From positions 1 to 41,215 of the forward strand of contig PFMK01000045.1 of NCBI GenBank assembly GCA_002785215.1: a stretch of DNA of 41,215 nt, in the 5' to 3' direction. Positions 7,466-15,763 of this stretch are shown here, one piece after another. A program made the position numbers and the translations under genes. Under the pieces are notes generated by a model. The model saw only the letters and a list, made by a program, of their open reading frames with translations, was not told where the DNA came from and searched no databases. How positions within the stretch are numbered: position 1 is the stretch's first letter; each line of letters starts with the position of its first letter. This DNA is from Candidatus Gottesmanbacteria bacterium CG_4_10_14_0_8_um_filter_37_24 (GTDB lineage Bacteria; Patescibacteriota; Microgenomatia; 2-02-FULL-39-11).

Positions 7466-8203
7466 ATGGAAATCTACTTGATAATATTCAGTTTCATTTT
7501 TTCCGTTGTTTGTTTGTTTTTTATAAAAAAGTTCATTTTTTTTGAAATGACAGCCTTATTATCCATGTTTCTCCATGGTTTATATATTTTCGGTAATAAA
7601 ATAATATTGGTTTTTATTATTACTTACATTGTCAGTACTATTTTCGAGTTGTTAAGTTTAAAGACGTCTTTTAATATTTTCGGGGTAAGATACAAGTATA
7701 ATTTAAACAACAAAATATTTTCCTCAAAGATCAATTTAATGGGGGTATATCCGCTTGAAGTGACATTTGCATGGGTAATTTTTAAATATCTTTCACTATT
7801 CTTAGCAATCACTATCGGAGATTATTTAAGTCTTTCAAAAATTACAGAAATAATATTACTGTCTCTTATTATGGTGTCCATAGATCTGATAATAGATCCG
7901 GTATCCGTAAAAAGAAAAATGTGGAGTTGGCAGACAGGTTCCAGGTATTTCGGAATTCCGCTAAAGAATTTTTTCGGCTGGTTTCTGGTTAGTATTATCG
8001 TGTCATTTATTTCAATTGCTTTGTTAGATTTGAAAATATTGAATAATAACTTGTTAGTGAATACTCTCCCGATTTTTTCCTGTTTGCTTCTGTTTATGAA
8101 TGTGAAACTAATGTATTCACTGAATAAACATTTAGCACTAATAGGATGCGTTCCATTCGTATTGTGGATAATATTAAGCGCTTTAGCAATTTATCATAAC
8201 TGA
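7466..8203 (+). CDS. Carotenoid biosynthesis (CruF/DUF422-like) membrane protein
   Basis: This 245-residue protein has about seven hydrophobic helices. Conserved features of the DUF422 carotenoid hydratase family are visible: FELLSLKTSFNIFGVRYKY (about residues 59-77), LMGVYPLEVTFAWVIF, DLIIDPVSVKRKMWSW (about 140-155) and YFGIPLKNFFGWF (about 162-174). Members such as CruF and archaeal bisanhydrobacterioruberin hydratase add water to the terminal isoprenoid unit of a carotenoid. I see no phytoene synthase or desaturase in this window, so the substrate is unknown and may be another polyprenoid. It is embedded between mevalonate kinase and the second GHMP kinase, with the next start two bases after its stop. 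Confidence 0.72.
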   Translation: MEIYLIIFSFIFSVVCLFFIKKFIFFEMTALLSMFLHGLYIFGNKIILVFIITYIVSTIFELLSLKTSFNIFGVRYKYNLNNKIFSSKINLMGVYPLEVTFAWVIFKYLSLFLAITIGDYLSLSKITEIILLSLIMVSIDLIIDPVSVKRKMWSWQTGSRYFGIPLKNFFGWFLVSIIVSFISIALLDLKILNNNLLVNTLPIFSCLLLFMNVKLMYSLNKHLALIGCVPFVLWIILSALAIYHN

Positions 8204-8204
8204 T

Positions 8205-9098
8205 ATGTCTGTAAAAATTTCTGTTCCGGGAAAATTGATGATACTTGGTGAACATGCAGTGGTTTACGGTTATTCCTGTATTGTTTCGTCTGTTAATAAA
8301 TATCTATGTGTAGAAGCGGAAAAAATAGATTCAGGAAAAGATATATTTATTACACCTGAGGTTAAAGATAATCGTTTTGTAAAACATGCAGTAGGTTTTT
8401 TTAAGAATAAATTTAATATTGGTGATAAGGTAAAATTATCTACTAAAAGCAATCTGGGGAATTTCGGGTTGGGTTCCTCAGCGGCAGTAACAGTAGGGAC
8501 AATAAAGACTCTTTCGTCATTGTTTGGGATAGAAATATCTGAGCATCAATTGTTTGATATTTGTTTAAAAATTGTATTGAACGTGCAAAAAAAAGCATCA
8601 GGTTTTGATATTGCCTCGAGTATTCATAGGCACACGATATATTTTAGCGGTAAGACAAAAGAGGCAGATATAATATTTAAAGAAAATATTCCTATGGTGG
8701 TAGGGTTTTCAGGAGAAAAAGCATCAACCAACCAACTAGTTGAGAACGTTACACTTTTTAAAAGAGAATGTTCAAGTAAAGTAAACAAAATATTTATAGA
8801 TATCGGCCAAATAGTGGAAGCCGGAAAATGTGTCATCCAAAACAATGATTGGGAAGAGCTGGGTAGACTGATGAACAATAATCATAGCTTAATAAAACTA
8901 TTGGGCGTGAGTACCCAAAATTTGGACGTGATGGTTAACGCAGCTTGCAAGGCCGGGGCTTATGGAGCTAAACTGTCAGGAGCAGGCGGGGGGGATTGTA
9001 TGATTGCCTGTGTTCCGATTGAGAAGAAAGACAGGGTAGAAAAGGCTATCGAAAAGGTTGGGGGTCAAATCTTGAAGCTTAAAGTAGGCAGTAGATAA
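8205..9098 (+). CDS. GHMP kinase, probable phosphomevalonate kinase
   Basis: This 297-residue kinase has the three GHMP motifs: VPGKLMILGEHAVVYGY (7-23), GLGSSAAVTVGT (88-99) and KLSGAGGGDCMIA (about 255-267). The segment QKKASGFDIASSIHRHTIYF, with Asp135, resembles the 'GSG-D-A-S' motif of phosphomevalonate kinases more than mevalonate kinase. The pathway encoded here otherwise lacks a step from mevalonate-5-phosphate to the diphosphate. I therefore assign phosphomevalonate kinase, but a second mevalonate kinase-like enzyme is possible. It is shorter than many bacterial phosphomevalonate kinases (about 330-370 residues). It follows the CruF-like gene with almost no gap and precedes the decarboxylase by 35 bases. 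Confidence 0.7.
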   Translation: MSVKISVPGKLMILGEHAVVYGYSCIVSSVNKYLCVEAEKIDSGKDIFITPEVKDNRFVKHAVGFFKNKFNIGDKVKLSTKSNLGNFGLGSSAAVTVGTIKTLSSLFGIEISEHQLFDICLKIVLNVQKKASGFDIASSIHRHTIYFSGKTKEADIIFKENIPMVVGFSGEKASTNQLVENVTLFKRECSSKVNKIFIDIGQIVEAGKCVIQNNDWEELGRLMNNNHSLIKLLGVSTQNLDVMVNAACKAGAYGAKLSGAGGGDCMIACVPIEKKDRVEKAIEKVGGQILKLKVGSR

Positions 9099-9133
9099 AC
9101 AAAAGAGGATAATGAAAGTATTATGTAATATAT

Positions 9134-10114
9134 ATGATTAAATCAACATCTATAGCACCGTCAAATATTGCCTTTATCAAATATTGGGGTAAAAAGGATT
9201 CTTCATTGAAACTTCCATTAAACGGCAGTGTGTCGATGAATTTATCAGGAATGACTACAACCACTACCGTGGAATTTAAAAAAGATTTTACGGAAGATGA
9301 GATATTGATTGAAAATGATGACAGAAAGAAGACAAAAGATAGAGTCAGTGGTCATTTAGATAAAATAAGGCAAATTACTGAAGTGGACATGAAGGCAAAA
9401 GTAGTTTCGCGAAATAATTTTCCTTCTTCTACAGGACTGTCATCATCGTCTTCAGCTTTTGCTGCTTTGACACTTGCAGCGGTAAACGCATTGAATCTTC
9501 ATCTGTCGGAAAAAGATCTGTCAATCCTCGCAAGGCAGGGTTCAGGTTCAGCATGCAGATCCATACCTGATGGTTTTGTTGAATGGTTGGAGGGAGAAGA
9601 CAGTAATTCTTCCTACTCTTATTCACTCCATCCCCCTGAGTATTTTGACATAGCAGATGTGGTTATTGTGGTAAGTGACAAGAAAAAAGACATAAGTTCT
9701 ACAGAAGGACAAATTTTAGCTGATACAAGTCCATTTATGGCAACTAGACTCGCGAATATTAAAGATAAAATAATAAAGATCAAACAAATTATCAATAAAA
9801 AGGATTTTTCATCATTTGGGCAGCTTATCGAATCGGAAGCGTTAGAAATGCATGCAATCATGTTGACGTCAAATCCTCCCCTTATATACTGGCAGCCGGG
9901 AACAATAAACATAATCAAACTCGTGAAGAAAATGAGGACTGAGGGTTTGGAAGTTTATTTTTCGTTAAATACAGGTCAGGATGTTCACATTATTTGTAAA
10001 AGAAAGGACGTTAATAAACTAGAGGGTTATTTTAGAAAAATAGAAGAAGTAAAAAGAATTATAGTAAATTATCCAAGCGTTGGTGCAAGATTATCAGACA
10101 ATCACTTATTTTAA
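9134..10114 (+). CDS. mvaD: Diphosphomevalonate decarboxylase family protein
   Basis: This 326-residue GHMP-fold enzyme is expected to convert mevalonate diphosphate to isopentenyl diphosphate with ATP. SNIAFIKYWGKKD near the N-terminus holds the family lysine, NFPSSTGLSSSSSAFAA is the phosphate-binding loop, and RQGSGSACRSIPDGFVEW keeps the conserved arginine. The C-terminal motif, normally F-x-x-D-A-G-P-N with the catalytic aspartate, reads YFSLNTGQD here: Asn279 sits where Asp is expected and an Asp comes four residues later (Asp283). By eye this is a real change at an essential position, so a different specificity or a rearranged site is possible. The gene precedes uppS by four bases. Family assignment is firm; the exact reaction less so. 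Confidence 0.85.
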   Translation: MIKSTSIAPSNIAFIKYWGKKDSSLKLPLNGSVSMNLSGMTTTTTVEFKKDFTEDEILIENDDRKKTKDRVSGHLDKIRQITEVDMKAKVVSRNNFPSSTGLSSSSSAFAALTLAAVNALNLHLSEKDLSILARQGSGSACRSIPDGFVEWLEGEDSNSSYSYSLHPPEYFDIADVVIVVSDKKKDISSTEGQILADTSPFMATRLANIKDKIIKIKQIINKKDFSSFGQLIESEALEMHAIMLTSNPPLIYWQPGTINIIKLVKKMRTEGLEVYFSLNTGQDVHIICKRKDVNKLEGYFRKIEEVKRIIVNYPSVGARLSDNHLF

Positions 10115-10118
10115 TCTT

Positions 10119-10826
10119 ATGAAACAAGATTTATTTTTACCTAAACACGTAGCCATAATCATGGATGGAAACAGAAGATGGGCAAGAAAAAACAGACTTC
10201 CTTCTTTTGAGGGGCACCGCAGGGGAGAAGAAAAAATTGAACCAATTATTGATATGGCAATTGAAATGGGAATCCCTTTTCTCACTTTCTGGGCTTTTTC
10301 CACAGAAAATTGGAAAAGATCAAAAGAAGAAGTAAGCTTCCTTTTGAATCTATATAGAAATGTATTAGATAAAAAGATTGATAAGTATCATAAGAAGAAT
10401 GTCAGGATAAACGTAATCGGAAACATATCGATGTTTCCTGGTGATATCCAGGAGAAAACTCAAAAGTGGATGGAGAAAACAAAAAATAATAAGATAATTA
10501 CAGTAAATATTGCCTTAAGTTACGGAGGAAGGGATGAAATAATACGGGGGGTTAATAATATGCTTCAGAGATTAACCACCCAAAAAGAAAAAATTGGAAA
10601 AATTACTGCAGACGCACTTAAGAATTATTTGGATACTAAAGGTCAACCAGATCCGGATCTTTTAATAAGAACAGGCGGAGAAAAAAGACTTTCAGGTTTT
10701 CTTCTTTGGCAGCTTGAATACGCGGAGTTATATTTTACAGATGTAAATTGGCCGGATTTTTATCCTTCTGAATTTAAGAAAGCTATTGAAGAGTATCAAC
10801 TTCGACAAAGAAGATTTGGTAAATAA
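10119..10826 (+). CDS. uppS: Isoprenyl transferase / undecaprenyl diphosphate synthase
   Basis: This 235-residue cis-prenyltransferase adds isopentenyl units to an allylic diphosphate to make the lipid carrier for cell-wall synthesis. The motif HVAIIMDGNRRWA has the catalytic aspartate, GHRRGEE follows, then FWAFSTENWKR, ALSYGGRDEI, and DLLIRTGGEKRLSGFLLWQ with the diphosphate-binding arginines, ending near ELYFTDVNWPDF. I chose the ATG at 10119, five bases after the decarboxylase stop, because the family motif then sits near residue 10; a start at 10080 would overlap the previous gene. It is the last gene of the mevalonate operon, so precursor supply and carrier-lipid synthesis are transcribed together. 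Confidence 0.93.
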   Translation: MKQDLFLPKHVAIIMDGNRRWARKNRLPSFEGHRRGEEKIEPIIDMAIEMGIPFLTFWAFSTENWKRSKEEVSFLLNLYRNVLDKKIDKYHKKNVRINVIGNISMFPGDIQEKTQKWMEKTKNNKIITVNIALSYGGRDEIIRGVNNMLQRLTTQKEKIGKITADALKNYLDTKGQPDPDLLIRTGGEKRLSGFLLWQLEYAELYFTDVNWPDFYPSEFKKAIEEYQLRQRRFGK

Positions 10827-10858
10827 AAGTTTGAATTTGACAAGTGAGCTTGATATGT

Positions 10859-10906
10859 TGAAACAACTTAAATGTGTTTCAGTATAAATCCTTATGGACG
10901 GATTTA
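10859..10906 (+). terminator. Tandem hairpins after the mevalonate operon
   Basis: TGAAACA (10859-10865) pairs with TGTTTCA (10875-10881), and TAAATCC (10885-10891) pairs with GGATTTA (10900-10906). The second hairpin is followed after a few bases by a run of five T. Position after uppS and before the next promoter fits an intrinsic terminator, though the stems are AT-rich and short. Confidence 0.4.
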
Positions 10907-10929
10907 GCCTCATTTTTCTTCCCAAAAAG

Positions 10930-10957
10930 TTGCAAAATGCAGTAAAAAGGGTATAGA
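10930..10957 (+). promoter_or_regulatory. Promoter of the RHH-nucleotidyltransferase gene
   Basis: TTGCAA (10930-10935), 16 bases, then TATAGA (10952-10957). The ATG at 10967 is about ten bases after the -10, so the message would be nearly leaderless, as at several other promoters in the window. Confidence 0.45.
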
Positions 10958-10966
10958 ATTGTTTTG

Positions 10967-11806
10967 ATGGATAGGAAAAGACTGACAATCACGCTAAATA
11001 AAACCCTTCTTAAAAAAGTGGATGACGTGATAGATGGTACGAAGATTAGGAACAAATCTCATGCGATAGAATACCTGATTACCCAAAGTATATCCCCCCA
11101 AGTGACCCAGGCAGTAGTACTTGCCGGAGGTAAGGGTCTAAATATGCGGCCTTACACTTTTGAAATGCCAAAAGCTCTTTTTCCTGTAGGTGGTAAACCA
11201 ATACTGGAATATATAGTGGAAATGTTGAGAAGATATGAAATAAGAAATATCATCTTTTCAATTGGGCATTTAGGAGATAAAATCAGGGATCATTTCGGAG
11301 ACGGAGAAAAATTCGGTGTAGACATAACTTACGTTTCAGAAGAAAAAGAGGCGGGTACGGGAGGAGCTTTAGTTTTGGCAAAAAAACATATAAAAAATGA
11401 AACTTTTCTGGTGATACACGGAGATATCCTGATAAATTTAAATATTTCTGATTTCATTACTTTTCATAAAGAACAGGGCTTACCAGCTACAATCGCCCTG
11501 ACCTCGGTAGTGGATCCTTCCAGTTTCGGTGAAGTAGCTCTTCACGGAACAAGAATAACCAGATTTATTGAAAAACCAAAAAAAGGCAAACAACTTTCTC
11601 AACTGATAAATTGCGGATTATATGCTTTAGAAAAAAATATTTTAAGTTTTCTGCCGGCTGACGGATATTCTCTTCTGGAAGATATTTTCCCGAAGCTGGC
11701 CAGTATGAAACAACTGGCGGGTTTTAACTTTGAAGGCCAGTGGATAGACATAGGTACGCCTGCGTCATACGAAAAGGCCATTAAGGAATGGAAAGTAAAA
11801 AAGTAA
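10967..11806 (+). CDS. Ribbon-helix-helix domain fused to a sugar nucleotidyltransferase
   Basis: This protein of about 279 residues has two parts. Residues 1-45 (MDRKRLTITLNKTLLKKVDDVI and the NKSHAIEYLI helix) form a ribbon-helix-helix DNA-binding domain of the MetJ/Arc type. From about residue 48 a nucleotidyltransferase begins with AVVLAGGKGLNMRPYT, then PKALFPVGGKPILEY, GTGGALVLA, the metal-binding HGDIL, FIEKPKKG, NCGLYAL and GQWIDIGTPASY. This is the glucose-1-phosphate/mannose-1-phosphate nucleotidyltransferase fold; the sugar is not identifiable. The ATG at 10967 is preferred over the TTG at 10964. An attached RHH domain suggests control of transcription by an enzyme sensing nucleotide sugar, or use of RHH as a dimerisation unit; both are inference. 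Confidence 0.85.
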   Translation: MDRKRLTITLNKTLLKKVDDVIDGTKIRNKSHAIEYLITQSISPQVTQAVVLAGGKGLNMRPYTFEMPKALFPVGGKPILEYIVEMLRRYEIRNIIFSIGHLGDKIRDHFGDGEKFGVDITYVSEEKEAGTGGALVLAKKHIKNETFLVIHGDILINLNISDFITFHKEQGLPATIALTSVVDPSSFGEVALHGTRITRFIEKPKKGKQLSQLINCGLYALEKNILSFLPADGYSLLEDIFPKLASMKQLAGFNFEGQWIDIGTPASYEKAIKEWKVKK

Positions 11807-11877
11807 AGACTCCCCGCGTCAGACACCAGGCTGATTTAAGCTTCTCAGTTGACTTACTGTATTTTTCTTCTTTCCTC

Positions 11878-11898
11878 GTCCTGAGTTTGTCGAAGGAC
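11878..11898. repeat. Short dispersed palindrome (REP-like)
   Basis: GTCCTGAG (11878-11885) and CGAAGGAC (11891-11898) form an imperfect 21-base inverted repeat whose reverse complement contains CTTCGACAAACTCAGG, a motif I recognise as a widely dispersed palindromic repeat in many bacterial genomes. It lies in the gap before the restriction-modification gene, which otherwise holds nothing clear. Confidence 0.5.
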
Positions 11899-11936
11899 TC
11901 GTTTCAATAGGATGAAAGTGATAAAATAAGCCAAGA

Positions 11937-14684
11937 ATGATAGATAAAAAAAAGTTAAAAGAAAATATCAAAAGACTTATTGAGAAATACGAACTTTCTA
12001 AAAAATCTTTTTCAATAAGTAAATACAGCGAAGAAGAAACTAAAAAAGATTTTATATTACCTCTTTTTGCCTCTCTTGGTTGGGATGTGACTAATAAGAA
12101 TGAGGTTACAGCCGAAGAAAGCCAGTCATCCGGTCGAGTTGATTATGGTTTTTATTTAGAGGGAAGGATTAAGTTTTATCTTGAGGCTAAGTCGTTAAAA
12201 ACTGACTTACATCGAGAAGAATATGCTAATCAGGCAATCCGCTATTCCTGGAACAAAGGGGTGACTTGGGCAGTTTTAACTGATTTTGAGAGTATTAAAG
12301 TTTTTAATGTTCAGGATATATCGAAAAAATTGGGAGATAAGCTTTTTTTTGAAATTCCTTATTCACAGTATTTTGAAAGGTTAGATCAATTATGGTTACT
12401 GTCCAAAGATGCGTTTAAAGACAACCTCCTTGATATAGAGGCTGAAAAATACGGGAAAAAATTACAAAAAATATCCGTTGGCACTCTTTTATATAAAGAC
12501 TTGAATACATGTAGAGATATATTGACTCACGATTTATCCGCGTGGAATGATAATGTGTCAAAAGATTTACTTGATGAAGGCGTACAAAAAATTTTAGACA
12601 GACTAATTTTTATAAGGGTTGCTGAAGACAGAGAAGTTGAACCACCAACACTAATACCTTTAATCCGCGAATGGGAATCCAGAAAAGACAGAAATAAAAT
12701 TCCTCTTTATAAGTCAATGGTAGCCAAGTTTAGAGAGTTGAACGAAATATATAATTCTAACCTATTTTCCGAACATCCATTTGAAGAATGGGAAGATCAT
12801 AGCGATGCTACAAAAAGGGTTGTTGATATTCTTTATGGCAAAAAGGGATATTACGAATATGATTTTAAAGTTATTCCCGCTGATGTTTTGGGAAGCGTGT
12901 ATGAGAATTATTTAGGATACCGCCTTTCAAAATCAAGAAAGGGTATGACACTTGATATAGATGCTAGAAAAAGAAAAGAACAGGGTATTTATTATACTCC
13001 CGATTTTATTGTTGACTATATTGTTAAAAACTCATTAAAACCGGTTCTAGATAAATGTAAAAACATCAATGATCTTAAGAAAATCAAGGTTCTAGATCCT
13101 GCCTGTGGTTCCGGTTCATTTCTTATTAAGGCTCTCGAGGTAATTTATGATAAATATAGAGAATTTGGTAATCCTGGTGGTGTTTATACGAAACTAACAA
13201 TATTACTTGATAATATTTTCGGTGTTGACTTGGATTCGCAAGCTGTAGAAATCGCCAGACTTAACCTTCTTATAAATACTTTAGACAATAGGATGAGATT
13301 ACCACCGCTGGATAAAAATATTAAAAATGGTAACTCATTAATTTCTGGTTCAGATGAAGAATCGAAAAAATATTTCGGAAAAAACTATAGAGATAAAAAA
13401 CCATTTAACTGGCAGGAAGAATTTCCTGATGTATTTAAACAAGGAGGTTTTGGTGCAATTGTTGGTAATCCACCATATATTCAGTTATCGATGGATGCAA
13501 AACAAGACAATGATTTAAAAAAATATCTATTGGATAAATATCAATCATCAATGGGACGACTCAATACCTTTGGTTTTTTTATTAGGCTTGGAATAGATCT
13601 ACTGAAAGAGAATGGAATTCTTGGCTTTATTATTCCTAATACACTTCTAACACAGGACTATTATAGGCAATTACGGGAGACGATCTTGAATTACTGCATT
13701 ATAAGTAATATTGTTACTTTTCAAGATTTACCATTCAAGGATGCTGTAGTAGAAAACATTATTATTATCGTCCAAAAAACTAAATCCGAAAGAGAAAGAA
13801 ACAATAACAAAGTGATAATAAGTTATGTCAATGAGAAGTACGAGATATTAAGTAGAAAGAAGATAAATCAGAGAATATTTTATGAATCCAAGCAAAAAAC
13901 TTTTAATATTCGTGCAGGACAGAAGAACATGATTTTAAAACAAAAAATTGAGGAGGCAGCAGAACCTCTAGGAAATTTTCTTACAATTAATCAAGCAATT
14001 GCACTTAAACACGATCGGTCCAAGTATCTTTTTGATAAAAAATTAAATGCTAATTATAAACCGGTTTTAGACGGGCGAGATATTACTCGTTACTTTTTAT
14101 GTTGGTCTGGTAAATATTTGAATTATGATATCGATGCTATTCACAGCTGCAAGAGACAAGATATATTTTTATCGAGAGAGAAACTTTTTTTCAGAAGAGT
14201 CGGTGATAGATTGATTGCTACCTATGATGGGAAACAGTTTTATGCCTTAAACACTCTAGTGGTGATGAATCTGAAAGAAGGGATTGAATACAATCTGAAA
14301 TACTGTCTTGCTCTGTTTAATTCATCATTGCTAAATTATTACTTTTTAAATTTCTTAAAATCCACAAAAAAGGTGTTTTCTGAGATTCAAGCAAGACAAG
14401 TTGCTCAACTTCCCATTAAAATTATTAATTTTTCTAAGCCAGCAGATAAAGCAATACATGATCGTATTGTAGATCTTGCTCAATCTATGCTTAATTTAAA
14501 TAAGCAACTCGCAAATTTATCTGTTAATTCTAATGAATGGCTTGAGATTCAAACTGAAATCGGAAGAATAGATAAAAGATTAAATGCTGAAATTTATAAA
14601 CTCTACAGCCTCACGTCGGAGGAAATTGCGATTGTGGAGGGGGAAAGGAAAAGCAAAGCTTTTCTGCAAGTAAGTAAACTATGA
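11937..14684 (+). CDS. Type IIG restriction-modification enzyme (fused endonuclease and adenine methyltransferase)
   Basis: This 915-residue protein carries both activities of a type IIG system. An N-terminal PD-(D/E)xK nuclease is seen as VD69YGF followed by the E83-A-K85 pair in FYLEAKSLK. A helical linker leads to an N6-adenine methyltransferase with motif I DPACGSGSF (387-395), the segment GVDLDSQAVEIARLNL and motif IV NPPY (511-514). The C-terminal third resembles a TaqI/Eco57I-type target-recognition region (LDGRDITRYFL, FFRRVGDRLIATYDG, LNTLVVMNL, LFNSSLLNYYF). Overlap by ATGA with the next gene indicates coupled translation. It begins 130 bases after the nucleotidyltransferase, separated by a dispersed palindrome. 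It probably defends against phage; the target site cannot be read from sequence. Confidence 0.9.
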   Translation: MIDKKKLKENIKRLIEKYELSKKSFSISKYSEEETKKDFILPLFASLGWDVTNKNEVTAEESQSSGRVDYGFYLEGRIKFYLEAKSLKTDLHREEYANQAIRYSWNKGVTWAVLTDFESIKVFNVQDISKKLGDKLFFEIPYSQYFERLDQLWLLSKDAFKDNLLDIEAEKYGKKLQKISVGTLLYKDLNTCRDILTHDLSAWNDNVSKDLLDEGVQKILDRLIFIRVAEDREVEPPTLIPLIREWESRKDRNKIPLYKSMVAKFRELNEIYNSNLFSEHPFEEWEDHSDATKRVVDILYGKKGYYEYDFKVIPADVLGSVYENYLGYRLSKSRKGMTLDIDARKRKEQGIYYTPDFIVDYIVKNSLKPVLDKCKNINDLKKIKVLDPACGSGSFLIKALEVIYDKYREFGNPGGVYTKLTILLDNIFGVDLDSQAVEIARLNLLINTLDNRMRLPPLDKNIKNGNSLISGSDEESKKYFGKNYRDKKPFNWQEEFPDVFKQGGFGAIVGNPPYIQLSMDAKQDNDLKKYLLDKYQSSMGRLNTFGFFIRLGIDLLKENGILGFIIPNTLLTQDYYRQLRETILNYCIISNIVTFQDLPFKDAVVENIIIIVQKTKSERERNNNKVIISYVNEKYEILSRKKINQRIFYESKQKTFNIRAGQKNMILKQKIEEAAEPLGNFLTINQAIALKHDRSKYLFDKKLNANYKPVLDGRDITRYFLCWSGKYLNYDIDAIHSCKRQDIFLSREKLFFRRVGDRLIATYDGKQFYALNTLVVMNLKEGIEYNLKYCLALFNSSLLNYYFLNFLKSTKKVFSEIQARQVAQLPIKIINFSKPADKAIHDRIVDLAQSMLNLNKQLANLSVNSNEWLEIQTEIGRIDKRLNAEIYKLYSLTSEEIAIVEGERKSKAFLQVSKL

Positions 14685-15610
14685 CTGAAAAAGAAATGGA
14701 GACAGAGATCAGGATGTCGCTGACTACCTTGACAAGAGGTATTCCTGAAGAGATAAGAAGCACGAAAAAGAGAATTGAAGCTTTGTGGAATAAAGAAACA
14801 AAGGTATTTAAAAAGTGTGCTCCTATCGCACTTGAATTCCTTCCCAAATTTGATCAGATTAAGAAAGATGAAAATAAGGCAGCTTTTGCGTCAGGACTTA
14901 GTTTATTCTTTTTGGTTTTGGGAGACGAATATTTCGACACACTGAAAAATTTTTCTTTAAAAGTCATTCAGCATCCTAACGGATCCGTCCGTGAGGCGAT
15001 CCGTAAAAGTGCGGATTGGTTATTTATATCTCTTTCTGCTCGCGCAGAGCCTTTTCTGTACCCAAAAACCAGGAGTTTAACTGAGAAACAAAAAGTTGTA
15101 CAAGCAGAAGCACAGAAGCAATACCTAAATCTTGCAAAAGAAATAGAATTGCTTATTGAATTATATGATAAGGGGGATACTAGAGTACAATACATTGACG
15201 AAATGAAACCATCGGTAAATAAAAGTTTGCAGCTTTTTTGGAGTAGATTAACGGAAAGTCCTGTATACCGCAGAATTTTAAAGCAGATGCGGTTCCAGCC
15301 ATATGAAATAGCCAAACAGAGAGCGGAAGTTGAAAAGGAGCTTGTAGTAATACTTGAAAAATCAAAGAGCGATTATACTTTGCAGGATATTCAGGAATGT
15401 ATTTTCCACGAAGATGGCAAGGAGGCTTTAACTGATATTATCTCTATGTTTGATACCGGCCAAAAGATGCCGAGTCTGGATAAAATTCTTGAAACTGTAA
15501 ATGATGCCTGGAATCTTTTCCCTCACAAAATCCTTGGTGGTTTATCGCCAGCAGAGAAATTTCTCGAATATAAAAAGACGCAGCAAAAGAATAAGAATAT
15601 GGTAAATTAA
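14681..15610 (+). CDS. Unknown protein coupled to the type IIG enzyme
   Basis: I do not recognise this 309-residue protein. It looks soluble and mostly helical, with many charged residues, no signal peptide and no membrane helix. Segments such as SVREAIRKSADWLFISL and KFDQIKKDENKAAF suggest helical-repeat packing. The C-terminus reads DAWNLFPHKILGGLSPAEKFLEYKK, and the 'GLSPAE' phrase also occurs near the ends of unrelated proteins such as transposases, so it is not diagnostic. The ATG overlaps the stop of the restriction-modification gene (ATGA), which makes an accessory or regulatory role in that system plausible. No catalytic motif is evident. Confidence 0.65.
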   Translation: MTEKEMETEIRMSLTTLTRGIPEEIRSTKKRIEALWNKETKVFKKCAPIALEFLPKFDQIKKDENKAAFASGLSLFFLVLGDEYFDTLKNFSLKVIQHPNGSVREAIRKSADWLFISLSARAEPFLYPKTRSLTEKQKVVQAEAQKQYLNLAKEIELLIELYDKGDTRVQYIDEMKPSVNKSLQLFWSRLTESPVYRRILKQMRFQPYEIAKQRAEVEKELVVILEKSKSDYTLQDIQECIFHEDGKEALTDIISMFDTGQKMPSLDKILETVNDAWNLFPHKILGGLSPAEKFLEYKKTQQKNKNMVN

Positions 15611-15695
15611 CATACAATTAACAACCCTTTAAAACCCCGGGAGTTGCCAAGCTTATTCTGATAATTTGATTCAAAATTCGAGAATTCAAAACGAC

Positions 15696-15726
15696 AGATG
15701 ACTTTACTAATAGTAAGAACTCATCT
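15696..15726 (+). promoter_or_regulatory. Nested inverted repeat upstream of thyA-folA
   Basis: AGATGA (15696-15701) pairs with TCATCT (15721-15726), and inside it TTACTA-A-TAGTAA (15704-15716) is a perfect palindrome. It stands 38 bases before the thyA start in a 153-base gap. It could be an operator or a leader hairpin for the thyA-folA pair; nothing shows which. Confidence 0.35.
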
Positions 15727-15763
15727 AAAATAATATCTTAACTTTATAAAATTATTTTATGTT

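Noticed and set aside
10080..10118. Longer uppS start at 10080
   Set aside because: It overlaps the decarboxylase gene, and the ATG at 10119 fits the family start.
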